NCBI GenBank assembly: GCA_050084515.1
Contig: CM114272.1
Location: 25,048,001-25,112,000 of the forward strand
Direction of reading: 5' to 3'
DNA: 64,000 nt
Origin: Blasia pusilla
Taxonomy: Eukaryota > Marchantiophyta > Marchantiopsida > Blasiales
A program made the translations under genes and the position numbers. Position 1 is the first letter of the stretch; each line of letters opens with the position of its first letter. Of the stretch, positions 36,271 through 48,686 are shown piece after piece. The notes beneath the pieces are model-generated. The model saw only the letters and a list, made by a program, of their open reading frames with translations. It searched no databases and was not told the DNA's origin.

Positions 36271-36442
36271 GTTCTACATTCCGAATTGTATCTGTGACAT
36301 GGATGACAAGAAGATGACTAACGATGGGGCCACATGACCACCTGGCCTTCTTGCTCTTAGCGTCCGAGAGATGTATGTCATGGTAGGTAGGGATAGATAG
36401 TTATTTGGAGTTAGAGGGACCTAACCACCAACTAGGAGGACG

Positions 36443-37219
36443 ATTGGAGATATTTTGGTACTTCTTGTCTCGTTGTTTGGATGCCATGAGTTAGCATAGG
36501 ATCGTGCATGTTTATGTGTGTATTCGGTTACAGCGATATATATTTTGTGGCAATATGTATGCGCAAGATAACAGTCACGTCTTTTAGGATAGATCGGTAA
36601 GACCTAGTAGAGTACCTTCGTGAGTAGTGGAGGACAGGCTCAGTAGGTCGAGGATGACCTGTTGAGGCCTCGGGAAACATCAGAGAGCAAGTTTCCCCTT
36701 CCTTTCGGCTCATTTGGAGCCATATTGAGGAACTTACTATTTTAGGTAAGTATCATTTTGAGTATACAATCAAATTTCTATTTTTGGTAAGTAACCCTTG
36801 ACCTCCTACATCAGGTCAAGAGCCAAGGAGGTAACTTGGGAGCATAGGTTACCATGGAAAGAGCTTGAGAGAGGAGAGGGGTATACCTCAAGGAGAGAGA
36901 GAGCTTGAGAGCTCATTCTCTCTTTGTTAAACCTCTTGGCATGAGGCGGCAAAGCTATGGTCTTGCTTGCCTTGTGTGTGTAACCCAAGCCTCTCATTAG
37001 GAGAGTGGGTTTGGTTTGACATTGAGAGAGACATGTGAGAGTGCACACATGTGAGAACTATGGTGTTGTGAGAGAGATTGGATCTTATTTTATTGGAGAT
37101 ATTTTGGTACTTCTTGTCTCATTTTTTGGATGCCATGAGTTAGCATGGGATCGTGCATGTTTATGTGTGTATTCGGTGATAGCGATGTATGTTGTGTAGT
37201 GATATGTATGCGCACGATA
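36443..37219 (+). repeat. E3 3' split-repeat block B1-A2-B2
   Basis: B1 is 36443-36570, a 2-nt AC spacer follows, A2 is 36573-37091 and B2 is 37092-37219. B1 and B2 share GGAGATATTTTGGTACTTCT, GATGCCATGAGTTAGCAT and the end ATATGTATGCGCA, and differ at about 15 positions. A2 matches the 5' A1 of E3. The layout is the same as in E1 and E4 although the A sequences are different. Confidence 0.88.
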
Positions 37220-38080
37220 AAATGTACTATTGCATGAAGGTGTATAAGGAATCATCTCTATCAAGATCTAGAAAATTGATGATGCGAGAGGAGTTGTTTG
37301 CAAGTATTTTACATCGCGGTGTTGTTCGCATGGTGGGAAGGTTGATCAAGGATCCACTGCATGCCATTTTTCCATATTGGAATGGTGAACACCTAGAAAA
37401 TTGGTTGCGAGCATTCCATAACTTCAAGAACGGCGGGGATAATCTATGAGAGTTGGAAAATATGAGATGTCTTGAAATAGCATCAAATGTCGTCCAGCTT
37501 GTGGTTGCCCTTCTTGGTACCATGGAGATTGTCCACAAACGTGGGTTTTTTCATACCGACCTCCATGCTAGAAACATGTTCATCCATTTTGGATCCAACT
37601 CTGGCCCATACATCGGGGTTGGAGATTGGGGGAATGCCATGTGGATTGATGAAGTCTTGGAGTCTCCTCATAGATGATAGCAGCATGAACAAAAAGATCA
37701 TGTTGGGCATATAGCATCAGAGTTAACATCAGGGCCTCAGAATCTCCCTTTTAGCAAGGCCATTGAAATCTATGCCCTATGAATGATTGTGAAGAATTTG
37801 AACTATGTGACATACAACCTCTCTGTCGAGAATGCCCAAGCAAACGTAAGATTTGCTTATTTGGAAAGGATTCAAAAGTGGGCATTAGCTCTGAATCCCT
37901 CTCATCGCAAAAGCTTATAATTTCTTATTGCATATATCAGAGTAAATGCGAAAGTATTAGGTGTAGACGATGTAGATTCGGGATTAAGGCCAATAACACT
38001 GGTAGTATGATTGTAAACGGGTGTGAGGATTGGATATTTTTCATGAGAAATGAAAGATTTGGTTCAAAAAGATGAATGTG
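37220..38080 (+). pseudogene. Protein kinase-like domain, broken
   Basis: From just after the end of E3 the plus strand reads MKVYKE (like the VAIK lysine), an alpha-C-like MREELFASILHRGVVRMVG, and after a stop at 37447 the loop VHKRGFFHTDLHARNMF with the H-x-D...N catalytic pattern. GVGDWG follows in the DFG position and WALALNPSHR in the C-lobe. Stops at 37447 and about 37675 and a frame change make it a pseudogene. The upstream part is missing at the E3 edge. Family within kinases unknown. Confidence 0.6.
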
Positions 38081-38199
38081 TTACTATGAAATTTTGTAAA
38101 TGATGAATCTTGATTGATGTGTGGATGTATCATGTGCCATCGTATCACTATTATTGGAATCATTTCTAAATCACTTTTCTTTTTGTATTTCGATAAAAG

Positions 38200-39347
38200 A
38201 AAAGATGGAGTTGCCACCTCATTAAGATCGTAGCCCTCACAACAATCAAGACTACGGAAGAGAGGAAGAACCCCTCGATACACCGACACCAGAGATCCCT
38301 TTGAAGGTGAACAAGAAGATGGTCTCGCAATTCGTCACGGAAGAAGAATTAAAGGCGCACTTGGATAGCGCCATTGACCCACAAGTTTTGAAAGGAGAGT
38401 TCAAGAAATCACGGCTAAAGTGGCTAGAGCGTGCGATTAGAGAATTTGCAAGGAAAGTGGAAGAGAATGAGTGGACAAAAGATTGGGCTTTCTTCAATGG
38501 CGTCCAAAAGTACGAAGACCTCCCCAGGAGGAAGATGAAGTTAGTGAGCAAGGTATTTGTTCAGCTCAAAGTCATGGAGTTGATGAAGGATATGGAGGTC
38601 CAATATGGCAATGTGGATGAGGGGTCTTCGAGAAGAGATAAGAGACCAAGAGAAGAAGACAATAGAACCCCACGGCAACACTTTAAACAAGCAAGAGTGG
38701 AAGCTTCATCATCACGAGGGTCGTCACACCATTATCAACAAGGAGGATTGTCAAGAAGCCTTAGAGCCATACTATTTTCCTTGGATGGTCAAAGAAGAAA
38801 TCATCGTGCTGAAGAATATATACAAGATGAGAGTGGAGGTGAAGGGCGAGTACAGATGGGGGTAGAGGATAGACAAGATGGTTTGAATGACCTCTATGTA
38901 GGTCGTAGTACGAGCTTTGATGAGCCCAGGGAGAGTTCTGATCGCCCTATACATAGCGGTGCTCCTCCCCAAACCTTTCGTGGGGAGAGTGCTCTAGATA
39001 ATAGCGAGGTAATGTCTCGTCTATCATAGTTGGAGAGTTTAATAACAAATTCCAAACGCAATTTTGATTTGGCCGCGGAATTCAACGTTTTGAGGGGAAG
39101 TATGAACAGCTATGTGAGGAGCACATCAGATTGAAGAAAGAGATGGAGAGGCTTTTGAACGAATCTATTGCCAGAGATAACCTCCATAGAATGCAAAGAG
39201 TTGTAATGGTTGACCACACAGAGCAATGGAGGAGAGCATATGAGAACATCATGGCAAGACGACAACAAGAGATGGATAAATTGTTACGATGTAATGACCA
39301 CCACGAGCAAGCGGTAACGTGGGAGAAGTCACCCCCGAGACAACCCT
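38200..39347 (+). pseudogene. Unknown protein, possible coiled coil, disrupted by E4
   Basis: A 242-codon frame (38301-39029) is rich in Lys, Glu and Arg (EEELKAHLDSAIDPQVLKGE, then LKWLERAIREFARKVEE) with an RS-rich second half. A second frame (39131-39347) with MKKEMERLLNESIARDN and MARRQQEMDKLL looks helical or coiled-coil. It runs straight into the 5' end of E4. I do not recognise it; it may belong with the kinase-like part before it and the RING-like part after E4. Confidence 0.45.
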
Positions 39348-39827
39348 TGTCACATCTGAGTAGCCGATAGGCCGAGATCTATCATGGATAGGGCGTAGGA
39401 GCTAGCGTACTATCTTGAGTGTAACTTTGTCTCACATTGTCAGATGAGGTTGAGGATAGGTCAATTGTGTCAGGAACGTCGTTTCTGACAAATTTCTTGT
39501 TGAGGTCTTTCACAGCCGCATGACTTGTTGACCAAGTCATCCGCCCCTGGTAACCTGTGCGCGTAGGTTATCAAGGGGATAGCTATTTTTAGGGGAAGAT
39601 CCTTTTGGCTCTTCCCAACCCTATATAAGAGAAAAAGATGGCTTTCCTAAGCCATCTTTCTCATGTTGGGCCGTTGGAGCACCTCTCTTGTATGTTTGTG
39701 AGATAGGACTAGGGTGCTAGCGTCCGGATTCCTTGAAAGCACAGGGTGGATGAGGCTCGATATGCCGATGTAGATTGAGGAGTGGAGTTTTAGGCCATGT
39801 GTGCCATTTTTACTACTCTTTATTTTT
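39348..39827 (+). repeat. E4 5' repeat A1 with TATA box
   Basis: The 480-bp repeat matches 48067-48548 and E2 A1. TATATAAG is at 39622-39629. The upstream hairpin is partly decayed here (GGGAAGATCC instead of GGGAAGAGCC). Homology with A2 stops at 39827, after which a leader shared with E2 follows. No TGG primer-binding site adjoins it. Confidence 0.86.
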
Positions 39828-41400
39828 ACATGAGAAAGATATCAGGGGGCTAATGGGAATTCGTTGTTTGCAGGTAGGCAAGCTAGTTGCCTTGGTGGGG
39901 CAGCCTATGGAGACGCAGGTTGGCGTTGTGTTTGTCATTTTTTCCATGCGAAAGGCCGTGGGCAAAAGCACTGTCCATTTTTCTCAGATTTTGCTGGTGC
40001 GAGTTAACGGGGGATAACAACTGAGTGTAGCATGAAGTGTGGCATAAGGTGTACGCGAGTGAGAGTGTCAAGAGAGGGGTGGAAGAGCAACTTTAGAGCT
40101 TTGTCTTAGAGCCGCCAAGGGGCTGTTAAGTAAGGAGGTTAGGTTGTAGATGCCTAGTTGATACGTACTTACGCAGCCTGGGTAGGAGTACACGCTAGGG
40201 TGCGGCCGATTTTAGGTTAGGGAGTCGTGCCCAGAGGAGTTATGAGGGCTACGAGGGCTTCATAGGGCCGTGGGCATAGAACTCCAAAGGCATGAGGAAG
40301 GGAGAGCGGGGAGCCAGGGAAGTCTTGTCAAGGAAGGAAGGAGGGTTGGAAGGAAGAGTAAGGAGGATCGGGGCAGCTGCATAGGGCAAAGTGCCCGAAG
40401 GAGAGTCGGACAGAGGTTGGGGTTGGACAAAAGCTTCGAAGGAAAGAAGGAGGCAATTGGTAGCAGCCGTAGGGAGAAAGAGAAGTAAGGGTGCGCGCCT
40501 GGGAGATAGACACGGTTCGGGGGTTCCTAAGGCATAGGAGTTGGGAGCCACGGAAGAGACGGGACGGCGGAGAATCGAGAGAGAGAAGGAGATAGGGTAG
40601 TCGCCACTCGGGCCTTTTCCCACCCCCCATGATGTGGTTGGGAGCGCCATGGTTGGCGACATCCCAACGTGGTACATACCGGATGTGGTAGGCATAGACG
40701 TGGTGAGTCAAACGGACGTAGTCAGGAAAGATCAACATGGTAGAGATGCGGGTAACATGGTAGACGGGCTGACATGGTTGAGTTCAGACAGAGTTGAGTA
40801 AAGTTACGGGACGCGTGTGGGGATGGGCGGAGAGGTTTGCACGACATGATTTTTTTGGGTTTGGCTGGGATTTGCGAGGGTTCTGATGGGGACACACACG
40901 CCAATGCTGACGGGAGGTTTGATGTGTGTGCGAGGAGATGGTTGTGCTATGGAGGTTGTCATGCCACACGTATGGAGTGGATGTTAACGGTGTAGTCGGT
41001 TGGTGGTCGTGATCAGGTTACCCATTCGTGTCCCTTTTCTCGCACTTATCTTCTATGATTGAGAGTGTTGGGTATTGGGTAGTAGCTAGTGCTAGATGGG
41101 TGCAGTGATGGTGACGAGTGTAGACTCTTTTCAGGTGTAGCATGTTGGTGGATATACGGCGGTTTCCGAGTAGGGATCGCAAGTATGACTCGAGCGTGTC
41201 GGTAGGTTAGGTGAGTTAGTGGGAGGCTCATGGTGAGCCTGAGTGTTGAGTGTGCGTGAGGTTGGGTGTGTCATCACAAGATTGACGTTAGCATAGGTGA
41301 GCTAGTGAGGAGTGTGGGAGACTCTTGATGAGTCAACGTGCTTGAGCGGGTGAAACAGAGTTATCATCACGGTGTTCTTCCAGGGTTCGGAAGAACGGGG
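39828..41400 (+). other. E4 leader
   Basis: The first 200 bp match the E2 leader. The remainder, to the start of gag similarity near 41400, shows no conserved protein. Open frames on either strand lack motifs. No 5S-like sequence is seen here, unlike in E1. Confidence 0.45.
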
Positions 41401-42860
41401 TAGTGCAAGCAGTAGTAGTGGTGTGACACGAAGTGGACTGAGATACCGAGGGGTTACGAGTGAGGAGGTACCTTGACATCAATCCGTGGCTCGATCATCA
41501 TCACTAGACATTGGGTCTGGTGACGAGATCGTAGAAGGAGGCAGTATCACTTGGCAAGAGATGGACAACATGGGCCATCAAGGCATGCGTCATTTCTCGG
41601 GTGCAGTGGGCACCATCGACTTAGATGATTTTATGCACGAGATACGGACCCCGACACGGTTCAACCCTTTCATGGCATGAAAGGGGTTGTTCCAGCACTT
41701 GGAGGGTCCTCCGATGGATGACTACATGGAGTTTTGATCACTATATTCAATAGAGATTGATGCCTAGAGGATGTATTGGGCTCCAGGGTATGTGTCCACT
41801 AGTGGTCGTGAGGCATATGATGGGATCGTGAGAGGAGAGAGACCCACACCATCAGCCCGCAGACTAGATGGAGAGGAGGGCAGTGAGACAGGCGATGTGG
41901 AAGAGACCTCTGGTGGTAGAGGGCCACCCAGCTTCAATCCCACAGTGGAGTTCTTCTCACAGTTGGGGAAGAGCTACTAGGGCATACACAATGACAAACT
42001 GAAGAGTCTACAGGATTTTCAGCGACAATCATGTAAGAGTCTGAGAGAGATATTCACGCGCATGAGGAGGCTGATCATTGCTATGTATGGAGTGACTCAG
42101 GCGCAGTCAGTCTAGTATTGGTACGAGGTTCTCGATCGAGAACTACGGAGGAGAGTTTGAGATGAGGCGCTGATTCACACAGCGAAGCCCACATTGAAGG
42201 TGGTCTTTGAGTTTTCTCAGCGTATTGAGCTCAACATGAATGAGGAGGAGGTAGTGACCATTGAATTTTCTCAAGAGTCGACGGGTCCACGAGCGACGAT
42301 GACCCCACAGTGCCAGAGCGAGCACTAGCACCATGGGAGCGGGAAAATGTGCCCAGAGAGCAATGCCGTTGTTGAACGGGTACCGTGAGCCTATGAGGCA
42401 ACAAACCGTACCTACATATGTTGCTCAGCAAGGACCGATGTTATCTTGTTGGACATGTGGAAGGGCCCATAGGCAGAGAGACTACACACAACATGGGAGA
42501 GGACCACAAGCGCCTCCGATTGCTCAGGAACCACAGAGGATGGCCCCACCACAGTACCAGTGTGACTATTGCCACAGATATGGTCACACCAGGGATAGAT
42601 GTTTTGACCTTCATCGAGAGGCACGTCCAGAGGTAGGCCGAGGGCCTGGGGGCGGTCGTCTTGGAGGAGGTCGGGGAGTTCTTCCTGGACGTGGTGGAAG
42701 ATGACCACCACCAGCTAGAGGAGATGGAGCAAGAGCACCTCAGCCGGCACTTCTCTTACGCATCGATCAGTTGGAGCAGAGGATTGCTGCAATGACGATG
42801 ATATAGCTCAAGGAAGGCACGGAGCCGCAAGCAGCTAGTGTGGCTCCAACTTCTACCTCT
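41401..42860 (+). pseudogene. gag: E4 gag
   Basis: The protein order follows E2: RSGLRYRGVTSEEVP, GTIDLDDFMHE, EGPPMDDYMEF, RMYWAPGYVSTSGREAYDGI, GRGPPSFNPTVEFFSQLG, then TLKVVFEFSQRIELN. There are two zinc-knuckle-like motifs: CWTCGRAHRQRD, and an intact CDYCHRYGHTRDRC at 42561-42602. Stops occur at least at 41469, 41736, 41978 and 42114. It ends near AGTVAPTSTSYP, the exact place where E1 is inserted in E2. Confidence 0.82.
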
Positions 42861-43449
42861 TACCCTAACCCGGGTGAGGATCTTGCTAGTATGGGGTTTA
42901 TGTGTAGTGCAGCTCAGGTTGAGGCGGCTGCAGTGGTGACTCGGAGTGTTGCAAGAGGCACCAAGCCATCGAGAGGTGGAGTTGAGATTGACCCACTGGA
43001 GGGGACCAATGGGCGGCAGGCCAGGGTTCCACAATCATTCACATTGTCGGAGGCACTACACACACCACCGATGGTGCCTTGACAACCAGCGGTGCCTACA
43101 GCTCAGGCATGTACGTCGACGTTACAAGGAGTTGGAGTGACAATTCCTATGCCGGCTCGAGTGGAGTCAGTGTTGACCATAGTGTTGGAGGTGGCCACCA
43201 GAGTGAGTTAGACTCCGCTATTTTCCGCCATAGATTTGGCGACGTTGGGAGTTGGACCAGTTGAGGTGTTCTGGCTGGCCGCCATGTTGTGTGAGCGTGG
43301 AGAGGTGACTGCTTCTTGTTCAGAGATAGTTGAGGAGGTGGTGGACTTGCCCTCGGAGCCGGTGCTTGGGACGTCCGCCACAGAGTCATGGCATGTGGTG
43401 GCGGCAGCAAAGTTGGTAGATATGCCAGCTCAACCGGCCATAGAGTGAG

Positions 43450-44100
43450 CAGTGGTGACACATGGAGTAGTGTTACTAGATAACCGAGCTAGAGTATTTT
43501 GTTTGGTTAGTCTGACTAGGAAAGTATACCATCCACAACGCGTCCTACTTGATTCGGGAGCATAGCCCTTGATGTTAGGGAAGGCGGCGTGTTTAGCGTT
43601 GGGGTTACGCAAGGCCGACATTGAGACTTGTTCCTTCTAGATACAAATCTTGATTGGGAGTGTGTCACCCACACAGTATATGACTCGACAGAAGATAGTA
43701 GTCAGAGTCCAGCCAAAGCATGCAACGGATAGTGCTATGGTGCGCACATGTGCGACTACGACACTAGCTAAGTCATACGATGTGTTGGTGGGGAGTATAG
43801 TGTTATATCCCCTAGGATTCATCCTTGACTTATGGGAGGAGATCATTGCTTATCGGCCAGGGTGGCGGTCAGGTGGCAGGCGGATGAGTCAATTATCCAT
43901 GAAATTTGTGGGACAAGGTGGTCGAGCACGAGACGAGTCTGTGACCACGTTGGCATCTTTCACAGGTAGTGTTAGCTGGCCAAGAGAGTTGCTAGAGGGG
44001 AACACACATGCGGAAGATGTCCCACTAGCAGATAGTCCCATAGAGAGACAGGCCATGGCGGGTGTCTCTTCCCATATTGGCAGGACCTCTTCACCATTGT
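43450..44100 (+). pseudogene. E4 aspartic protease region
   Basis: VLLDSGA at 43541-43561 is the retropepsin active-site motif, immediately followed by a TAG stop. The frame 43650-44102 continues with SYDVLVGSIVLYPLGF and a linker to the methyltransferase. The gag-protease-methyltransferase order is clearest in this copy. Confidence 0.65.
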
Positions 44101-44140
44101 AGGGTAAGACTGAGAGCTACAAAGGAGTGTTGATGACCTC

Positions 44141-45230
44141 GTGAGGCAGGTGTGGAGTCATGCCTTTATCCCGGAGCATCAAGAGTCAGGTGGCAATCGG
44201 GCTCCTGGAGTGGAGACGTTGACCCCATTGGATACCACACCCGTTGTGTGGCAGTGTCCAGAGGAGGGTGTTAGGGTGTTAGATCTCTTCGGAGGGATTA
44301 GCACTAGATTGGCTGCAGTATTGCAGGTGGGCATACGGGTGTACCGGTACGTTTATGTAGAGAGAGATGAGACCGCACGGAGAGTATCATTACGTCACGT
44401 AGCGAGATTGGTCCAGAGGTATCCTAAGTTGTTGCCAGTATCCGCAGTACGGGGATATCAGCATACACTATCCGCCGACATCTCTTTAGTGGGGGCCAGG
44501 ATCTAGATAGAGTTGGCACCATTTATTTCGTGATTTTTGGATGGCTATGTTAGGGTCATTCATCAGCTGGTCGAGGGTTTGGATTGCAGGATCTGAGGTC
44601 AGGGATGTTTTGGCAGATGCTATGAGTAGTACGACACTTGCAAGAGAGTCAGACATGTTCTCCGGCGTACATTTTGGAGAACATGCGGTTGTTGGGAGAC
44701 ACTCGTGCACGTGTGATGACGAATGTCCATCAGGTGAGATCTTGGTTGGGACCTATTATGTTGTTAGATGCAGCGAGAGTTGGATCACGTGCCCATCGTC
44801 CACGACTATGGTGGACAAACTTGATACCATCAGAGATACTGAGTCGAGCATAGGATGGAGTCCAGAGAGCACCACATCTCATAAAGGATGTTGTTTTGGG
44901 CTGAGGGCGTCAATCTCAGGTGATGACGCGGGATGATAGACCATCGTTGGCGATGGCCAATAGGGTGGGAGAGTTGAGGGCATCCTTACCTACGTTGGTG
45001 AGCTTCCCAGCATCCCATGCTTTTTGTTAGGGAGGGCCAGGCATGATTTGGGATGAGGTGACCCAAGCATTGGAGGTGCCTACAACAGATGATTGCGAGC
45101 GCGCCATGGGGTTTGTTACAAGTACTACGGCTGTGCCACGGATGACTGAGGCATCCCAGAGATAGGTGTTGGGGCAGATGATGGACCTCAACTGTCTCAC
45201 ATGGATAGTCAGCCTATGTATGATTCAGCA
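44141..45230 (+). pseudogene. E4 DNA methyltransferase remnant
   Basis: The frame 44141-44506 contains VWSHAFIPEH, LDTTPVV, motif I VLDLFGGIST and YVYVERDETARRV. Motif IV reads GWLC followed by a stop (Cys codon 44548-44550, stop 44551-44553), so Pro and Gln of PCQ are both lost. The frame 44638-44853 carries LENM (ENV changed) and RAHRPRLWWTNLIP. The C-terminal LGQMMDLNCLTWI is at 45166-45205. Frames shift at about 44500, 44640 and 44860. Confidence 0.85.
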
Positions 45231-45519
45231 GAGACGGATGCGAGTGTCATCCATGTCGTCATGTCCACGAGTTGGACCATTGCTTAGAGGGTCTGTACAG
45301 GCATTGGCTGGGGGCGGGACGAGGAGAGATAGGCACCCATGGACTTCTTGGGACGTTGTTTGAGTGGAGAGTGCAAAGATGGCCAGAGTAGCACATGTTC
45401 ATTTTTTGGATGTGGAGCATGGTGTAGGAGGTCAGAGTGGAGTGGCTGTTGCGGAGGTGGCTAGGATTGCTACATAGCAAACAAAGCCGGAGGTTGCGTC
45501 CTCTCCAAGTGAGGTCACG

Positions 45520-47000
45520 ATGGAGACTTGGGAGCCTGTGATAGGTCTCAAGTTGATAAGAGGAGAGCGATGGAGAGTTCATAGGTTTCTGAGAGGGCAT
45601 GTCAGTTGTTTTGCCTTTAGTATGAGCGACTTGGGTACGCTGAAGGGTCTCGGGATACGGATTGAGTTGGCTAGTGATACGCGGATCTTTAATCGACCCT
45701 ACAAATATTTTGATATGGAGCAAGCCTTGATTCAGAGGAGGAGTAGGACTTGTTAGAGGTAGGACGTGTGGAGTTATCATATGGGGAGTATGCATCTGCC
45801 ATAGTCATGCCGGAGAAGAAGGATATATATGGCAATTCGACAGATAGGCGGATGTGTGGGGATTACCGTCCTATCAACCAACAGACGAGGTCAGATCGGT
45901 ACGCCGTGCCTACTCCTGAGGATATATTTGATGCAGTAGGGCATGCAAAGATCTTCATTACTTTAGATCTTTGTGTTAGCTATCATCAGCTTCCTATCAG
46001 GTTGGAGGACAGGGAGAAGACAGCATTCTGGGGGATAGATCGGTTCGGGAGAGATTGCTTGTATCAGTGGCACTTCTTACCATTTGGATTGAAGAACGCG
46101 CCTGCGGAGTTTCAGAGAATGATAGATAGGATTCTGGCTCGCTTGGAGTTTGTACGATGTTACATAGATGATATTCTTATCTTCATTTCCATGGTTGAGG
46201 AGCATGAGCGACACCTGGAGGAGGTGTTTCGACGATTGTAGTAACATGGATTGAAGTTACATCCAGGCAAGTGCAGATTCTTTTAGCAGTTGATTGAGTA
46301 CTTGGGACACACCATATACCCAACTGGGTTAGGTGTTCAGTAGACGAAGGTAGAGGCTATTGCGCAGATTCCACGCCCTACAGATGTGAGTCGAGTCCAA
46401 GCATTTCTTGGACTGGCAAACTTCTATCGACGGTATGTCAAGGGTTTTAGTGCGATCGCAAAGTCTTTGACCTTGTTGACAAGACTTGATCAGGTTTGGT
46501 TGTGGGGAGATGATCAGGAGTGAGCATTTCAGGAGCTCAAGGAAAGGTTGATGTCCTCACGCATTTTACAGAGACCGGTTAGGGGTTACCCATTCCAATT
46601 ACATACGGATTGGAGGATCTTGGGTCTAGGAGCAGTGCTTACTCAGAGGGATGACGAGGAGAGGGAGTTCGTTGTGGCTTACACAAGCCGATCAAACAAC
46701 ATTGCAGAGGCAAAGTACAGCTCCTACGAGGGAGAGTTCTTGGCTGCAGTGTGGGCCATGGCACATTTCAGGTGCTATTTATTTGGAAACCCTTTTACAC
46801 TTATCACTGATCATCAGCCATTGAGGTGGTTGATGGAGTCGGACAAGCTTACGAGAAAGCTTGTCATGTGGGCTCTATTACTTCAAGAGTATGAGTTTGA
46901 GGTGGTTCACAGGCCAGGTAGGCTGAACCAGGATGCGGATGGGTTGAGTCGTAACCATGTTCGAGTCAAAGAGATGACACAGGAGCTCAATGGCACGGAG
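45520..47000 (+). pseudogene. pol: E4 reverse transcriptase and RNase H
   Basis: RT runs from CFAFSMSDLG (45610) through RRMCGDYRPINQQT, LDLCVSYHQLPI, LPFGLKNAPAEFQRMIDRI and the catalytic YIDD at 46161-46172. The frame 46548-47057 is RNase H: FQLHTDWRILGLGAVL, YSSYEGEFLAAVWAMAHFRC and DHQPLRWLMES, ending DADGLSRN. Stops lie at 45755, 46239 and about 46343. Confidence 0.9.
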
Positions 47001-47077
47001 AGTGTGATGAGGAGATGGTGCCCGATTGGCATGCATTTTCCTATCTTTGTTGGTTGACTATGGTAGGTCAGTCATAG

Positions 47078-47703
47078 GTGATGACTCGAGTGTTGGGGTT
47101 GGATGATGAGTCTTTGGATCCGGAGGTCAGTGAGGAGGTGACAGGTGGTCGTGATATCCATGACGACATGGAGGTTGTGGAGTTCTTGCGCACTGGCGTC
47201 ATAGCGAGCATAGTGAGTGCTAGGGAGCGGGATCGGATCCTACAGCGAGCCAGGAGGTTCAGGTGGGAGGGGACTCACATTTTGCGGGTATGGGGAGATG
47301 GTAGGATACAAGTGGTATCTCATCCTTCCCAGCGAGCACGTGTAGTGCGACATGCCCATGAGGAGTTGGGGCATTTTGGAGTCAAGCGTACTTACAGCTT
47401 ACTCCAGATTCAGTATTGGTGGCACGACATGTATACTAGGATATAGGAATTTATGGCCAAATGTATGGTATGTGACAGAGTGCGAGCATCCTTCAATGCT
47501 CCCACTCCACACTTAACATCCTTTGCCGATTATGGGTTTAGGTTCTCGGTGGAGTTTAGACTTTGCGGGACCTTTGCCATTGATGGGGCATCATCATAGG
47601 TAAGTGTTGGTCATTGTGGAGCATTTCTCCAAGTGGATAGAGTTGGTGGCACTATCGGACAAGGCGAGCAAGGGAACAGCTTATGCGTTTCTAGATCGTG
47701 TGC
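47078..47703 (+). pseudogene. E4 integrase, C-terminal half deleted
   Basis: An open frame to 47446 has HEELGHFGVKRTYSLLQ of the HHCC domain. After a stop it continues with CMVCDRVRASFN and WSLDFAGPLP (with a frameshift near 47515) and VEHFSKWIELVAL. At AYAFLDRVL (about 47700) the sequence jumps directly to the PHD finger, so the second Asp, the Glu and the C-terminal region (about 650 bp relative to E3) are gone. Confidence 0.86.
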
Positions 47704-47849
47704 TTGAGGTGTATGTTGTTTGGATCTGCAAGGGGTGAAGCCACCATGTTGGTATGTGATGGTTGCTCTCGAGGGTGGCATATGTTACGTCTGACCCTCC
47801 CTCTTGATGTAGTTCCCACGAGACAATGGATGTGTCAGAGATGTGTATA
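47704..47849 (+). pseudogene. E4 PHD finger
   Basis: LRCMLFGSARGEATML (second Cys changed to Phe), LVCDGCSRGWHML, the LTLPLDVVPTRQW linker and MCQRC before a TAG at 47847-47849. The last-Cys pair and the GWH are intact; the Cys after HML is replaced by Arg. Same position and stop as in E1 and E3. Confidence 0.8.
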
Positions 47850-47926
47850 GGGTAGTAGATCATGTCAGAGAGGTGTGATATTTTCTATTTGGAGTTAGGA
47901 GGATCCAAGTGCTAGCTAGAGGGGCG

Positions 47927-48686
47927 GTTGTGTGATCTCCATGTATATGTATGAGTTGATTTCTATACATGTCTGGATCTACCTGTGTGTGGGGAAGATT
48001 GGTATTGTGTGGTGTAGATGTGACGAGCGATGTATGTTGTGTAGCGATATGTATGCGCACGACAACTGTCACATCTGAGTAGCCGATAGGCTGAGATCTA
48101 TCATGGATAGGGCGTAGGAGCCAGCGGACTATCTTGAGTGTAACTTTGTTCCACGGTGTTGGATGAGGTTGAGGATAGGTCCATTGTGTCAGGAACGTCA
48201 TTTCTGACAACTTTCTTGTTGAGAGGTCTTTCACAGCCGGATGACTTGTTGACCAAGTCACCCACCCCTGGTAACCTGTGCATGAAGGTTACCAAGGGGA
48301 TAGCTATTTTTAGGGGAAGAGCCTTTTGGCTCTTCCCAACCCTATATAAGAGAGGAAGATGGCTTTCCTAAGCCATCTTTCTCATGTTGGGCAGTTGGAG
48401 CACCTCTCTTGTATGTGTGTGAGATAGGACTAGGGTGCTAGCGTTCGAATTCCTTGATAGCACAGGGTGGATGAGGCTCGATATGCCGATGTAGATTGAG
48501 GAGTGGAGTTTTAGGCCGGGTGTGCCATTTTTACTACTCTTTATTTTTGTTGTGTGATCTCTATTTATATGTATGAGTTGATTTCTGTACACGTCTGGAT
48601 CTACCCATGTGTGGGGAAGATCGGTGTTGTGTGGTGTAGATGTGACCGGCGATGTATGTTGCGTAGCAATATATATACGCACGACA
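47927..48686 (+). repeat. E4 3' split-repeat block B1-A2-B2
   Basis: B1 is 47927-48064 (138 bp), AC spacer 48065-48066, A2 48067-48548 (482 bp), B2 48549-48686 (138 bp). A2 matches the 5' A1. It holds TATATAAG at 48343-48350 and a perfect hairpin (10-bp stem, TTTT loop) at 48314-48337. The junction is GACA-AC-TGTC. In A1 the sequence after the shared part is leader; in A2 it is B2. Confidence 0.9.

Larger units (their letters stand above)
39348..48686 (+). mobile_element. E4: full-length family member with split direct repeats
   Basis: The element begins TGTCACATCTG at 39348 and ends CGCACGACA at 48686. Flanks are CCCT (39344-39347) and CCCA (48687-48690), a possible 4-bp target duplication with one mismatch. 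Order: A1 (39348-39827), leader, gag, protease, methyltransferase, RT, RNase H, integrase (C-terminal half deleted), PHD, B1, A2, B2. A1/A2 and B1/B2 differ by roughly a tenth, so it is older than E1. Every gene has stops. Confidence 0.88.
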
